A stretch of 64,000 nt of DNA. It comes from Cognatilysobacter claricitrinus. Lineage in GTDB: Bacteria > Pseudomonadota > Gammaproteobacteria > Xanthomonadales > Xanthomonadaceae. Position numbers and translations under genes: made by a program. The notes under the pieces are model-generated. The model worked only from the letters and a program-made list of their open reading frames with translations. It ran no database searches and was not told the origin of the DNA. Of this stretch, positions 1 to 8,098 are shown piece by piece (within the stretch, counting starts at the first letter, position 1; each line of letters begins with the position of its first letter). The DNA lies in contig NZ_BAAFZV010000002.1 in the NCBI RefSeq assembly GCF_045866565.1, positions 1,302,001 through 1,366,000 on the forward strand. Direction: 5' to 3'.

Positions 1-111
1 CATTTCGGCGTCCCGGCGACATGTCGTGCGTCGCTCGCGTTCTACAACACGCACGACGAGATCGATGCCTTCGTCGCCGCCCTCCAGAAAGTCCGCCGCC
101 TTCTTGCGTGA
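1..111 (+). CDS. sufS: Cysteine desulfurase SufS, C-terminal end (partial)
   Basis: Only the last 36 codons are inside the window; reading frame 1 is open from base 1 to the TGA at 109-111. The peptide carries the run RASLAFYNTHDEIDAFVAAL, which matches the C-terminus of SufS-type (class II) cysteine desulfurases, where the RAS-hydrophobic-YNT segment lies in the PLP active-site region. SufS removes sulfur from cysteine and passes the persulfide on for iron-sulfur cluster assembly. The Rieske ferredoxin gene two genes downstream fits the end of a SUF operon. The catalytic lysine and cysteine lie outside the window. Confidence 0.85.
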   Translation, partial: HFGVPATCRASLAFYNTHDEIDAFVAALQKVRRLLA

Positions 112-115
112 TCCG

Positions 116-670
116 ATGACCGACCTCCGCTTTCGCAATGCCACGCCCCGCGACGTCGATGTGATCGTCGCGCTCGTCGAATCCGCCTATCGAGGCGACG
201 CCAGCCGCGTGGGCTGGACGACCGAGGCGGACCTTCTCGATGGCCAGCGAACCGACGCCGACGACGTACGCGCAAGCATCGCGCGGCCCGGCAGCGTGAT
301 CCTGCTGGCGATCGACGCAGCCACCGGCGAACCGGTCGCCTGTGCGCACGTCGCGCAGGAGGACGGCAACGGTTACTTCGGCATGTTTTCCGTGCGGCCC
401 ACGCTGCAGGGCGGTGGCGTTGGCAAGCAGCTGCTTGCGCGTGCCGAACGGCTGGTCTTCAACCATTGGCGCCTACCGGCGATGTGCATGACCGTGATCG
501 ACGTGCGCGCCGAGCTCATCGCGTTCTACGAGCGCCGCGGCTACGTGCGCACCGGCGTCAAGAAGCCCTTCCCTTACGGCGACGAGCGCTTCGGCCAACC
601 GCGACGTGACGACCTGCGTTTCGAGGTTCTCGAAAAGCGGGCGCCCACTCGCGCAGTCTCTCGCGCCTGA
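116..670 (+). CDS. GNAT family N-acetyltransferase
   Basis: A 184-residue protein covering one GNAT fold. The acetyl-CoA pyrophosphate loop (motif A) is visible as QGGGVG at residues 98-103, following the beta4 strand FSVRP. A typical motif B follows, with FYERRGY at residues 137-143. GNAT enzymes move an acetyl group from acetyl-CoA to an amine; the substrate cannot be read from sequence. I chose the ATG at 116, just after the sufS stop, because the domain starts there (TDLRFRNATPRD). An upstream ATG in the same frame would only add residues overlapping sufS. It sits between sufS and the Rieske gene and is probably co-transcribed with them. Confidence 0.85.
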   Translation: MTDLRFRNATPRDVDVIVALVESAYRGDASRVGWTTEADLLDGQRTDADDVRASIARPGSVILLAIDAATGEPVACAHVAQEDGNGYFGMFSVRPTLQGGGVGKQLLARAERLVFNHWRLPAMCMTVIDVRAELIAFYERRGYVRTGVKKPFPYGDERFGQPRRDDLRFEVLEKRAPTRAVSRA

Positions 671-672
671 GC

Positions 673-993
673 ATGGACGGCTGGGCACGCGTCGGCACCA
701 CCGCCGAGATCCTGCCGGGCGAGCACCGAGTGGTCTGGGATGGCGACACGCCGATCCTGGTGGTGAACCTCGAGGGCGACTTCTACGCCCTGCTCGACCA
801 GTGCACGCACGAGGACTTCGAACTCTCGGCCGGCCCGATCGAGGCCGACGAAGGCGTCGTCGAATGCACCCTGCACGGCGCGCGCTTCGACCTGCGTAGC
901 GGCCGCGCCCTCTGCGGACCGGCGTACCTGCCGGTCGCGAAGTTCCCTGTCGAGGTCGTCGACGGCGTGGTCTGGACCCGCGACGACCGCTGA
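673..993 (+). CDS. Rieske [2Fe-2S] ferredoxin, SUF-associated
   Basis: A 106-residue single-domain Rieske protein. Both cluster-binding boxes are intact: C44-T-H46 and C65-T-L-H68, the latter followed by GARFDLRSG, typical of the small ferredoxin of non-haem oxygenase systems. No oxygenase or reductase gene is adjacent. In many proteobacteria a stand-alone protein of this type closes the suf operon, where it may carry electrons or serve as a cluster recipient. The gene starts 2 bases after the acetyltransferase stop, so the two are translationally linked. The exact role is inference. Confidence 0.9.
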   Translation: MDGWARVGTTAEILPGEHRVVWDGDTPILVVNLEGDFYALLDQCTHEDFELSAGPIEADEGVVECTLHGARFDLRSGRALCGPAYLPVAKFPVEVVDGVVWTRDDR

Positions 994-1053
994 AGCCGCG
1001 GCGTCGCCGAGCGACTGGACGAACGCGTCACCCAACGACGCTTAATTTGTAAT

Positions 1054-1068
1054 TGCGAATCATTCTTA
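1054..1068 (+). promoter_or_regulatory. Fur box upstream of TonB receptor
   Basis: TGCGAATCATTCTTA is a 7-1-7 inverted repeat close to the Fur consensus (TGATAATnATTATCA type) and lies in an AT-rich island within very GC-rich DNA. It is 73 bases upstream of the chosen receptor start. Fur with Fe(II) would repress the receptor-hydroxylase-PepSY operon when iron is plentiful. Seen: the sequence match and position. Inferred: binding. Confidence 0.75.
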
Positions 1069-1141
1069 ATTGCGTTTCAATAGCGCCACGGCCGGTCGCC
1101 CCGCGGCGCCACGGCTGCCCCTTCCTATTCAGCCGGATCCC

Positions 1142-3466
1142 ATGAGCCCCATCAGGAGTCGCAAGCACGCCACGCGCCCGGAAGCGCACCTCGCTCGCTC
1201 TATCGGCGCATCGCTGGTCGCAGGTCTCGCCCTCGGCGCGTCGTTCAGCGCGATCGCCGCCGACGCTTCCGCGGACGACAAGGAGACGCTCGATCGAGTG
1301 AAGGTCTACGGCGCGCGCACCAAGCGCTATGCCGGCGAGTCGAGCTCGGCGAAATTCACGCAGACGCTGGTCGACACGACGCAGACGGTCAACGTGATCG
1401 GCAACGACCTGTTCAACGAGCAGGGCGCGACGTCGCTGACCGACGCGCTGCGCAACAGCCCGGGCGTTGGCACCTTCTACGCCGGCGAGAACGGCAACAC
1501 GAGCACGGGCGACGCGATCTATCTGCGCGGGTTCGACACGTCCGGAAACATTTTCGTCGATGGCGTGCGCGATCTTGGCGCGGTCAGCCGCGATGTCTTC
1601 AACATCGACCAGATCGAAGTGACGAAGGGCCCGGCTGGCACGGATACGGGCCGCAGCTCGCCCACCGGGTCGATCAACCTCGTGACCAAGCGCGCCAATC
1701 TGCGCGATGCCAAGAGCGCGTCGCTGTCGATCGGCAGCGACAGCCAGCTGCGCGGCGTCGCCGACATCAACCATCGCCTGGGCGAAGGCACCGCGCTGCG
1801 CGTGAACCTGATGGCGCAGGACAGCGACGTCCCGGGACGCGACCGCGTCAACAACAGTCGCTGGGGCGTCGGGGCGTCGCTCGGCTTCGGGCTCGACGGC
1901 CCGACGCGCACGCATCTCGACGTGTTGCACGTAAAGCAGGACAACATTCCCGATGGCTGGGTGCCGACCATCGGCCTGCCCGGCTATTCGTCGCCGGATC
2001 CGACGCGCCCGTTCCTTTCGAGCGCTGCGCCCGTCGATTCGACGAACTTCTACGGCACTGCGTCGGACTTCGACCACGTCACAGCCGACATGGCGACGCT
2101 GCGGGTCGAGCACATGACCGACGGCGGCGCGCAGCTGCGCAACATCACGCGCTGGGGCCGCACGTCGCAGGAGTACATGCTGACGTCGTTCACCGCCACG
2201 GCGGCGAACCTCAAGACGCCAAACCCGGCCGATCCGTCGACGTGGACGCTGGCGCGCAGCAATCCGACGTTCAAGGACCAGGCCAATTCCATCGTCACCA
2301 ACCAGACCAGCCTGGTGATGCATTTCGGCGACGGCTTCCTGCGGCAGGACCTGAGCACGGGCTTGGAGTTTGTCCACGAGACGCTCAACCAACGCGGCGT
2401 TGCACCGCGGGCCGGCACGGCGTGGCCTGCCGCGAATCTGTACAACCCCGATCCGAACGTCACCGGCCTGATCGCGGACCGCAACGGTGCGGACAGCCAC
2501 GGCCGCGTGAACACGGTGGCGGCGTACGCGTTCGACACGATCAGCTTCGGCACGCAGTGGCAGATCAACGGCGGCTTGCGCGTCGATCGCTACGAAAGCA
2601 AGTATCGTAATGCGCGGGCGTGCATCGCGGTCACGACACCCACGTCGAGCGCACCGCAGTGCAACGGCGCGGCACTCGGCACGGTGCTTCCTTACCTCGA
2701 CACGACCGATTCGGACACGCTGCTCAACTGGAAGATCGGCGCGCTCTACAAGCCGACCGCGGGTTCCAGCGTGTACGCGAACTACGCGTTGTCGTACCAG
2801 CCGCCGGGCGGCTCCACGCTCGAGCTCAGCGGCGCGAGCAACAGCGCGAACAATCCGGGTTACGAGCCACAGAAGGCGACGACCGCGGAAGTCGGCGCGA
2901 AGTGGAACCTGTCCGACGACGCGCTGCTGTTGACCGCCGCGCTGTACGACACGCGCATCGAGAACGAGGTGGTGCTGGATCCCTCCGTCAACGCCTACTA
3001 CCAGAATGGCGAGAAGCGCGTCCGCGGCATCGAGTTGAGCGCGGTCGGCCAGATCACCAGCAAGTGGTGGGTATCGACCGGCTTCACGACCATGGACAGC
3101 AAAGTCACCGCGGGTCCGCACGTCACCGCCGACGGCTCGCAGCAACTGGCGTACACCCCCAAGCACGCCTTCACCGCATGGACGACCTATCGCTTCGACA
3201 ACGGCCTGACGCTCGGCGGCGGCGCGCGTTATACGGGTGAGATGAAGCGCGGCACCGATGCCGCGATCGGCACGCCGGCGTTCACCGAGGCCTACTGGGT
3301 GTTCGATGCGGTAGCCACCTATGCGTTCAACGATGCGGTCGACGTTCGCTTGAACCTCTACAACCTTGCCGACAGCGACTACGTTGCCGCGATCAACAAG
3401 AGCGGTTATCGCTATACCCCCGGCCAGCCGCGTTCCGCGCTGCTGACCTTCAACGTGAGGTTCTGA
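1142..3466 (+). CDS. TonB-dependent catecholate siderophore receptor (Fiu-like)
   Basis: A 774-residue outer-membrane receptor. It starts with a basic stretch, a hydrophobic core (GASLVAGLALGASFSAIAA) and a likely signal-peptidase cut near residue 40. The plug domain follows, with typical runs such as TDALRNSPGVGTF, IYLRGFDTSGNIFVDGVRD and IDQIEVTKGP. The remainder is a 22-strand beta-barrel ending in phenylalanine (LLTFNVRF), the outer-membrane assembly signal. The family imports ferric siderophores using energy from TonB-ExbB-ExbD. The PiuC-like hydroxylase immediately downstream and the upstream Fur box place it in the Fiu/PiuA catecholate subgroup. The ATG at 1142 precedes the signal peptide; an in-frame TTG at 1070 would sit against the Fur box and is rejected. 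Confidence 0.95.
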   Translation: MSPIRSRKHATRPEAHLARSIGASLVAGLALGASFSAIAADASADDKETLDRVKVYGARTKRYAGESSSAKFTQTLVDTTQTVNVIGNDLFNEQGATSLTDALRNSPGVGTFYAGENGNTSTGDAIYLRGFDTSGNIFVDGVRDLGAVSRDVFNIDQIEVTKGPAGTDTGRSSPTGSINLVTKRANLRDAKSASLSIGSDSQLRGVADINHRLGEGTALRVNLMAQDSDVPGRDRVNNSRWGVGASLGFGLDGPTRTHLDVLHVKQDNIPDGWVPTIGLPGYSSPDPTRPFLSSAAPVDSTNFYGTASDFDHVTADMATLRVEHMTDGGAQLRNITRWGRTSQEYMLTSFTATAANLKTPNPADPSTWTLARSNPTFKDQANSIVTNQTSLVMHFGDGFLRQDLSTGLEFVHETLNQRGVAPRAGTAWPAANLYNPDPNVTGLIADRNGADSHGRVNTVAAYAFDTISFGTQWQINGGLRVDRYESKYRNARACIAVTTPTSSAPQCNGAALGTVLPYLDTTDSDTLLNWKIGALYKPTAGSSVYANYALSYQPPGGSTLELSGASNSANNPGYEPQKATTAEVGAKWNLSDDALLLTAALYDTRIENEVVLDPSVNAYYQNGEKRVRGIELSAVGQITSKWWVSTGFTTMDSKVTAGPHVTADGSQQLAYTPKHAFTAWTTYRFDNGLTLGGGARYTGEMKRGTDAAIGTPAFTEAYWVFDAVATYAFNDAVDVRLNLYNLADSDYVAAINKSGYRYTPGQPRSALLTFNVRF

Positions 3467-3468
3467 CG

Positions 3469-4161
3469 ATGCTGCTGCACGTCCCTGGCGTTCTCGACGG
3501 CGCGACGCTCGCGGAAATCCGCCGCGTACTCGGCGATGCCGACTGGTCCGATGGTCGCACGACCGTCGGACCGCAGGGCGCGCAGGTCAAGCGCAATGAA
3601 CAGCTGCCGGACACATCACCGCTGCGAGAACGGCTTTCGGCAGTCGTAGTCGATGCGGTGTCGCGCAGCCCGCTGTTCCACGCGGCAACGCTCCCCGCGC
3701 GCGTGTTTCCGCCGCGTTTCAACCGCTATCGCGGCGGCGGCGAATACGGCTTCCACGTCGACGGTTCGGTGATGGCGGTCGACGCGACGGCGAACACGCC
3801 GGCGCAGCAGATCCGTAGTGACGTCTCGTGCACCCTGTTCCTCAACGAGCCTGATGACTACGACGGCGGCGAGCTGATCATCAGCGACACCTACGGCGAG
3901 CACGAGGTGAAGCTGCCGGCGGGCGATCTCATCGTCTATCCGTCGAGCAGCCTGCACCGGGTCGCGCCGGTCACGCGCGGCGAGCGGTTGGCGTCGTTCT
4001 TCTGGGTGCAGAGCCTGGTGCGCGACGACGGACAACGCCGAACGCTGTTCGAGCTCGATGCGTCGATCCAGGCACTGACGGAAACCGGCGCCGACCGCGA
4101 ACCGCTGGTACGTCTCACCGGCGTCTATCACAACCTGCTTCGTCGCTGGGCCGAGACCTGA
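3469..4161 (+). CDS. piuC: Fe(II)/2-oxoglutarate PKHD-type hydroxylase (PiuC/YbiX)
   Basis: A 230-residue protein covering the whole PiuC/YbiX family length. The metal facial triad is visible: H96 and D98 in GFHVDGS, and H163 in SSLHRVAPV. R173 (GERLASFFW) is placed to bind 2-oxoglutarate. The N-terminal part (PGVLD...KRNEQLPD) is typical of the family. Members are iron-regulated and lie next to catecholate receptors in Pseudomonas (piuA-piuC) and E. coli (fiu-ybiX); the substrate is not firmly known. It starts 2 bases after the receptor stop and so belongs to the same Fur-regulated operon. Confidence 0.95.
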   Translation: MLLHVPGVLDGATLAEIRRVLGDADWSDGRTTVGPQGAQVKRNEQLPDTSPLRERLSAVVVDAVSRSPLFHAATLPARVFPPRFNRYRGGGEYGFHVDGSVMAVDATANTPAQQIRSDVSCTLFLNEPDDYDGGELIISDTYGEHEVKLPAGDLIVYPSSSLHRVAPVTRGERLASFFWVQSLVRDDGQRRTLFELDASIQALTETGADREPLVRLTGVYHNLLRRWAET

Positions 4162-4197
4162 CGACAGCGCGCGATCTTGACCCTTCGCGGCGCACGG

Positions 4198-4881
4198 ATG
4201 ACGCCCATCTTCAATGACGATCCGACCTCAATGACCCCGACGACTTCCAAGCCGCGCTCCGCCTCCCGCAACACCGTCTACCGCTGGGTGCGACAGATCC
4301 ACCTGTGGGTCGGCGCGTGGGGTGCGCTCGCCGCCCTGCTGTTCGGCTTCACCGGCCTGTTCCTCGCCAATCGCATGGGCGACAGCGCGCTGCCGCAGGG
4401 CAAATCGAGCGAGACCGGCACGCTGACGATCGAAGTTCCGGCGGACGCACGCGCAAACCCGAAATCACTCGCGGCGTGGTTGCGAACGGCGTATCACCTC
4501 GACGCGACCAGCATGCGCGGCGGCAAGCCAGAAGGCGGGCGCGTCGAGGGTCGCGACGTGAACCAGCCGGCCAAGTGGTCGCTGTCGGGCGGCAGCGCGC
4601 GCCATTCCTGGACGTTCGAGTACGTGCCGGGCAACGCGACGGCGGAGCTCAAGCGCAGCGAGCAGTCGCCGCTGGCCGCGCTGCTCCGCCTGCACAAGGG
4701 TGTGGGCGGCGGTCTGTTCTGGCGCGTTCTGCAGACCAGCTTCGCGATCGGCATGGTGCTGCTCGGCGTGTCGGGCATCTGGATGTGGGCGCGTGGCCGC
4801 ACGATGAAGCAGATGGCGCTGAGCGTGATGGGACTAGCAACCTTGGTATTCGTCGCGGCGCTCGGCCTGGCGCTGGCTTAA
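4198..4881 (+). CDS. PepSY-associated membrane protein, siderophore operon
   Basis: About 227 residues. An N-terminal segment (YRWVRQIHLWVGAWGALAAL) with following hydrophobic residues forms the first membrane helix and is typical of PepSY-TM proteins. A soluble, probably periplasmic, domain with acidic and basic residues follows, then HKGVGGGLFWRVLQTSFAIGM, a second helix ending in IWMWARGR, and a last hydrophobic helix at the C-terminus. It is shorter than the four-helix PepSY reductase-like proteins. It follows piuC by about 35 bases. Such proteins often accompany siderophore receptors and have been linked to ferric-siderophore reduction, which is inference here. The start may instead be the ATG at 4231. 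Confidence 0.85.
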   Translation: MTPIFNDDPTSMTPTTSKPRSASRNTVYRWVRQIHLWVGAWGALAALLFGFTGLFLANRMGDSALPQGKSSETGTLTIEVPADARANPKSLAAWLRTAYHLDATSMRGGKPEGGRVEGRDVNQPAKWSLSGGSARHSWTFEYVPGNATAELKRSEQSPLAALLRLHKGVGGGLFWRVLQTSFAIGMVLLGVSGIWMWARGRTMKQMALSVMGLATLVFVAALGLALA

Positions 4882-4890
4882 CTGGCGCGG

Positions 4891-5523
4891 TCAGGCGTCG
4901 CTTTCGAGCGACAGCCCCGCGCCGGTCGAACCGTCTATCGGCATGAGGCGGATCAGCAGTGCTTCGCCCGCGCCGTCGAGCACGTGGCGCAGGCGCGCAT
5001 CGCCGGCCTGGAGGATCGCGGTGTCGGCCATCGCGAGGTCTGGCAGTCCGCTGCCGTCGGCGAAGCGCGTGTGCCCGGCGAGCTGGTGCACGATCCATGT
5101 CGAGTCCGGCTCCGCGAACACCACCATCGCGCCCACCAGTGGTCGACGCCACAGCTCGGCGGTGTAGCGATCGCGTCGCCACATCAGGTTGAAGTCATGC
5201 GTCGGGCCGTCGACGAGTTCGCCGTGCACGGCAAGCTCACCGGCGAAACGATGACGCCCGTGCGGCGGCAGCACCTCGGCTACTTCGCCGTCGTCGAATT
5301 GCAGCCTGACGCCCTCGCCCGCGAGCAGCACCAGCTCGCGGTCGATGCCTGCGAACGTGGAGAACGGGCCGTCGGCGGTGATCTCCGCGATCGACAGGCG
5401 CCAGTCCCAGTCCGCGTCATCAGACGCCGGCTCGGCGTGGATTTCACGCGTCCAGCCCGTGCCGTTGCGCCAACGCGTGCGGCGGTATTCGTACGAAGGA
5501 ATGACGCGGGATCGGGCGGGCAT
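4891..5523 (-). CDS. HutD/Ves family cupin-like protein
   Basis: A 210-residue protein with the HutD/Ves signature: an early RTRWRNGTGWTREI segment, DWDWRLSIAEITADGPFSTFAGIDRELVLL, then GPTHDFNLMWRRD. The family has a bicupin fold. HutD is linked genetically to histidine use in Pseudomonas and Ves to cold response in E. coli, but no enzymatic activity is firmly established. No hut genes are present here, so a histidine role is unsupported. The ATG at 5523 begins right at the domain; longer readings run into GC-rich DNA that gives no recognisable protein. It converges on the PepSY gene with only 9 bases between the stops. Confidence 0.85.
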   Translation of the reverse strand: MPARSRVIPSYEYRRTRWRNGTGWTREIHAEPASDDADWDWRLSIAEITADGPFSTFAGIDRELVLLAGEGVRLQFDDGEVAEVLPPHGRHRFAGELAVHGELVDGPTHDFNLMWRRDRYTAELWRRPLVGAMVVFAEPDSTWIVHQLAGHTRFADGSGLPDLAMADTAILQAGDARLRHVLDGAGEALLIRLMPIDGSTGAGLSLESDA

Positions 5524-5690
5524 GGGACGTCCGTGCGACGGGCCTCGCCAGTATGCCGACGGAGCCCGCACGCACGGAACCGCCGGCGGGCTCCCTGCCC
5601 GCCGACGGTATACGCCCCTGTCGGGGTCCATCCCCGGATGTCAGGCGTCCGTGCCTGCCGGCCGTCTTTCCCTGCGACCGGTGTAGCGGA

Positions 5691-6059
5691 TCAGCGCTGC
5701 AGGCTGGCGGCGCGCGACGGCACGCGGCTGGCGGTCGCCGGGCGGGCCGGGACACTGCCGAGCACGATGCGGTCGCGGTTCTTCTCGATGGTCTTGAGGC
5801 CGATGCCCTTCACCAGCGCGAGCTGGTCGATGGTGCGGAACGGGCCGTTGGTCTTGCGGTAGGCGACGATCTCCTGCGCCTTCGCCGGGCCCACATTGAC
5901 CAGCACGCGATCGAGCGTCGCGGCGTCGGCGGTGTTGATGTTCACGCGCTCGACGGCCGGGGCGGCGGCGCGGGCCGGCGGCATCGGAGTGGCGGCGGCT
6001 GCCGTGCTGGCGAGGGCGAGCGAGAGTGCGAGGGTCTGGAAGAGGCGGGCAAGCTTCAT
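5691..6059 (-). CDS. ComEA-like helix-hairpin-helix DNA-binding protein
   Basis: A 122-residue exported protein. Residues 1-23 are a clean signal peptide (MKLARLFQTLALSLALAS then AAA). After a short Pro/Ala linker comes a tandem helix-hairpin-helix unit: VNINTADAATLDRVL...GPAKAQEIVAYR, then FRTIDQLALVKGIGLKTIEKN. This matches the C-terminal DNA-binding domain of ComEA, the periplasmic receptor that draws in double-stranded DNA during natural transformation; the short gammaproteobacterial forms consist of just this domain. It is a single gene, divergent from the M20 peptidase, and no other competence genes are near. DNA binding is family knowledge. Confidence 0.88.
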   Translation of the reverse strand: MKLARLFQTLALSLALASTAAAATPMPPARAAAPAVERVNINTADAATLDRVLVNVGPAKAQEIVAYRKTNGPFRTIDQLALVKGIGLKTIEKNRDRIVLGSVPARPATASRVPSRAASLQR

Positions 6060-6205
6060 GACGTAATCCCTGTCGGTAAGTGGCCGTGTCGGCCGGTGAG
6101 GACAGTCTCCCGGTGCCGCCCCATCCGGCCGATCGGCCGTCTGCCCGGCGGGGTGCGGGATTCTCCGTACCGTGGGGTAGGAAAAGTCCGATCCGCGCCG
6201 GGCGC

Positions 6206-6211
6206 TAGAAT
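6206..6211 (+). promoter_or_regulatory. Candidate -10 box for the M20 peptidase
   Basis: TAGAAT, one mismatch from TATAAT, lies 34 bases upstream of the M20 start. I see no convincing -35 element. The same hexamer recurs upstream of other genes in this window, for example at 24901, 58582 and 60795. Confidence 0.35.
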
Positions 6212-6245
6212 GGTCGACCGCTTTTTCCCCTCCCCCGAGGCCCCC

Positions 6246-7736
6246 ATGGACGCCCGTCGCGTCGAAGCATTCGTGTCGAAGAAGTGGGACGACGAAATCG
6301 TCCCGCAGCTGGTCGACTACATCCGCATTCCCTGCAAGTCGCCCATGTTCGACGCCGATTGGGCCGCCCACGGCTACATCGACCAGGCCATCGCGCTGAT
6401 GGAGCGCTGGGCCCGCGCGCAGAACATCGACGGCATGCACCTCGAGGTCATCCGCCTGGAAGGCCGCACGCCGCTGATCTATGTCGACGTGCCGGCGGCG
6501 AACGGCGGCAGCGACGAAGATCCGATCCTGCTCTACGGCCACATGGACAAGCAGCCCGAGATGACGGGCTGGGACGACGACCTCGGCCCGTGGACGCCCG
6601 TCATCAAGGGCGATCGCCTGTACGGCCGCGGTGGCGCCGACGACGGCTACGCGATCTTCGGTTCGCTCACCGCCGTGATGGCGCTGCGCGAGCAGGGCCT
6701 GCCGCATTCGCGTTGCGTGATCCTGATCGAGGCCTGCGAAGAGTCCGGCAGCTACGACCTGCCCGCCTACGTCGACCACCTCGCCCCCCGCATCGGCAAG
6801 CCATCGCTGGTCGTCTGCCTGGACTCGGGCTGCGGCAACTACGACCAGCTGTGGTGCACGACGTCGCTGCGCGGCCTCGCCGGCGGCAACCTCACCGTGC
6901 GCGTGCTGCACGAAGGCGTGCATTCGGGCGACGCGTCGGGCGTGGTCCCGTCCAGCTTCCGCATCCTGCGCGACCTGCTGTCGCGCATCGAGGACGAAGA
7001 CACCGGTCGCATCCTCATCGAGGACATGCATGTCGAAGTGCCGGCCGAACGCCTGGCGCAGGCCAGGGAAGCCGCACGCGTTCTCGATACCGCGGTGTTC
7101 GACAAGTTCCCGTTCCTCGACGGCATGACGCCGATGGCGGACGACCTCACCGAACTCGTGCTCAACCGCACATGGCGCCCGGCGCTGTCGGTGACCGGCG
7201 TCGACGGCATGCCGGCGCTGTCGTCGGCCGGCAACGTGCTGCGCCCCTTCACCGCGGTGAAGCTGTCGCTGCGTCTTCCGCCCACGCTGGACGGCAAGCG
7301 CGCGGGCGAGCTGCTCGAAAAGGCGCTCACCGAGAATCCGCCGTACGGCGCGCACGTGTCGCTGGAACTCGAGAAGGCCAGCACGGGCTGGAACGCGCCG
7401 GCGATGTCGGAGTGGCTCGGTCGCGCGATCGACGAATCCAGCCGCGCGTATTTCAGCCAGCCCGCGATGTACATGGGCGAAGGCGGCAGCATTCCGTTCA
7501 TGGGCATGCTCGGCGAGAAGTTCCCGGGCGCGCAGTTCATGATCACCGGCGTGCTGGGCCCGCACAGCAACGCACACGGCCCGAACGAGTTCCTGCACAT
7601 CCCGATGGGCAAGCGCGTCACCGCCTGCGTGTCGCACGTAATCCACGAGCATCACCTCGCCTCGCAGCGCGGCGAGACGACCGGTGTCGCGGCGGTCGCC
7701 GGCGGCGAAGACCGCGGTAACCACGGCTGCTGCTGA
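6246..7736 (+). CDS. M20 family zinc metallopeptidase (dipeptidase-like)
   Basis: A 496-residue M20 enzyme. The metal-ligand motif H99-M-D101 sits in YGHMDKQPE, the GRGGADDG box holds the bridging aspartate at 132-133, and IEACEESGS holds the catalytic/metal glutamates E165-E166. A dimerisation lid domain follows in the middle, and the C-terminal NAHGPNEFLHIP supplies the last ligand. M20 exopeptidases such as carboxypeptidase G2 and carnosinase-like dipeptidases hydrolyse peptides in the cytoplasm; the substrate here is unknown. There is no signal peptide. The ATG at 6246 is preceded by a TAGAAT box. The C-terminus ends in a short Gly/His/Cys tail beyond the fold. Confidence 0.93.
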   Translation: MDARRVEAFVSKKWDDEIVPQLVDYIRIPCKSPMFDADWAAHGYIDQAIALMERWARAQNIDGMHLEVIRLEGRTPLIYVDVPAANGGSDEDPILLYGHMDKQPEMTGWDDDLGPWTPVIKGDRLYGRGGADDGYAIFGSLTAVMALREQGLPHSRCVILIEACEESGSYDLPAYVDHLAPRIGKPSLVVCLDSGCGNYDQLWCTTSLRGLAGGNLTVRVLHEGVHSGDASGVVPSSFRILRDLLSRIEDEDTGRILIEDMHVEVPAERLAQAREAARVLDTAVFDKFPFLDGMTPMADDLTELVLNRTWRPALSVTGVDGMPALSSAGNVLRPFTAVKLSLRLPPTLDGKRAGELLEKALTENPPYGAHVSLELEKASTGWNAPAMSEWLGRAIDESSRAYFSQPAMYMGEGGSIPFMGMLGEKFPGAQFMITGVLGPHSNAHGPNEFLHIPMGKRVTACVSHVIHEHHLASQRGETTGVAAVAGGEDRGNHGCC

Positions 7737-7840
7737 TCGACCGAATGCCGATCGTCGCGCAATGTTGCGGCGATCGGTTTCCTGCACGCGGCGCCGACGC
7801 GGCGGCAGGGACGATCGACGTTCCTGACGGAGGCGATGTC

Positions 7841-8095
7841 ATGTTCCACGGCTTCTGGGGTTACCTGATCGGCGGCGCGATCATCGGCGTGCTCGCGCGC
7901 TTCCTGAAGCCGGGCCCGGACCCGATGGGCCTGATCATGACCATCCTGATCGGTGCCGCAGGTGCAGCGATCGGTGGCATGGTGGCCGGACGCGGCGCGA
8001 TCGCCTGGATCGTCGCCATCGTCAGCGCGATCGTGCTGATCGCGATCTACCAGCGCATCACCGGACGCAAGGCGCGCGATCGCATCGCGCGCTGA
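7841..8095 (+). CDS. GlsB/YeaQ/YmgE family stress membrane protein
   Basis: An 84-residue protein of three hydrophobic glycine-rich helices (GYLIGGAIIGVLARFL, MTILIGAAGAAIGGMVAG, IAWIVAIVSAIVLIAIY) with a basic C-terminus. This is the transglycosylase-associated/GlsB family, small inner-membrane proteins induced by stress; their molecular function is not established. A Shine-Dalgarno GGAGG lies at 7829-7833, seven bases before the ATG, and fixes the start. Confidence 0.92.
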   Translation: MFHGFWGYLIGGAIIGVLARFLKPGPDPMGLIMTILIGAAGAAIGGMVAGRGAIAWIVAIVSAIVLIAIYQRITGRKARDRIAR

Positions 8096-8098
8096 CGC

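Noticed and set aside
1028..3166. 712-residue minus-strand frame opposite the TonB receptor
   Set aside because: Composition is that of a GC-rich antisense shadow and no family motif is visible; the receptor on plus is unmistakable.
5553..6245. Long N-terminal extension of the M20 peptidase
   Set aside because: The extra 231 residues are antisense to the ComEA-like gene and the intergenic gap. The M20 fold starts at 6246.
5691..7787. 698-residue minus-strand reading that would extend the ComEA-like protein upstream
   Set aside because: The added 576 residues are antisense to the M20 peptidase; the signal peptide at 6059 marks the true start.
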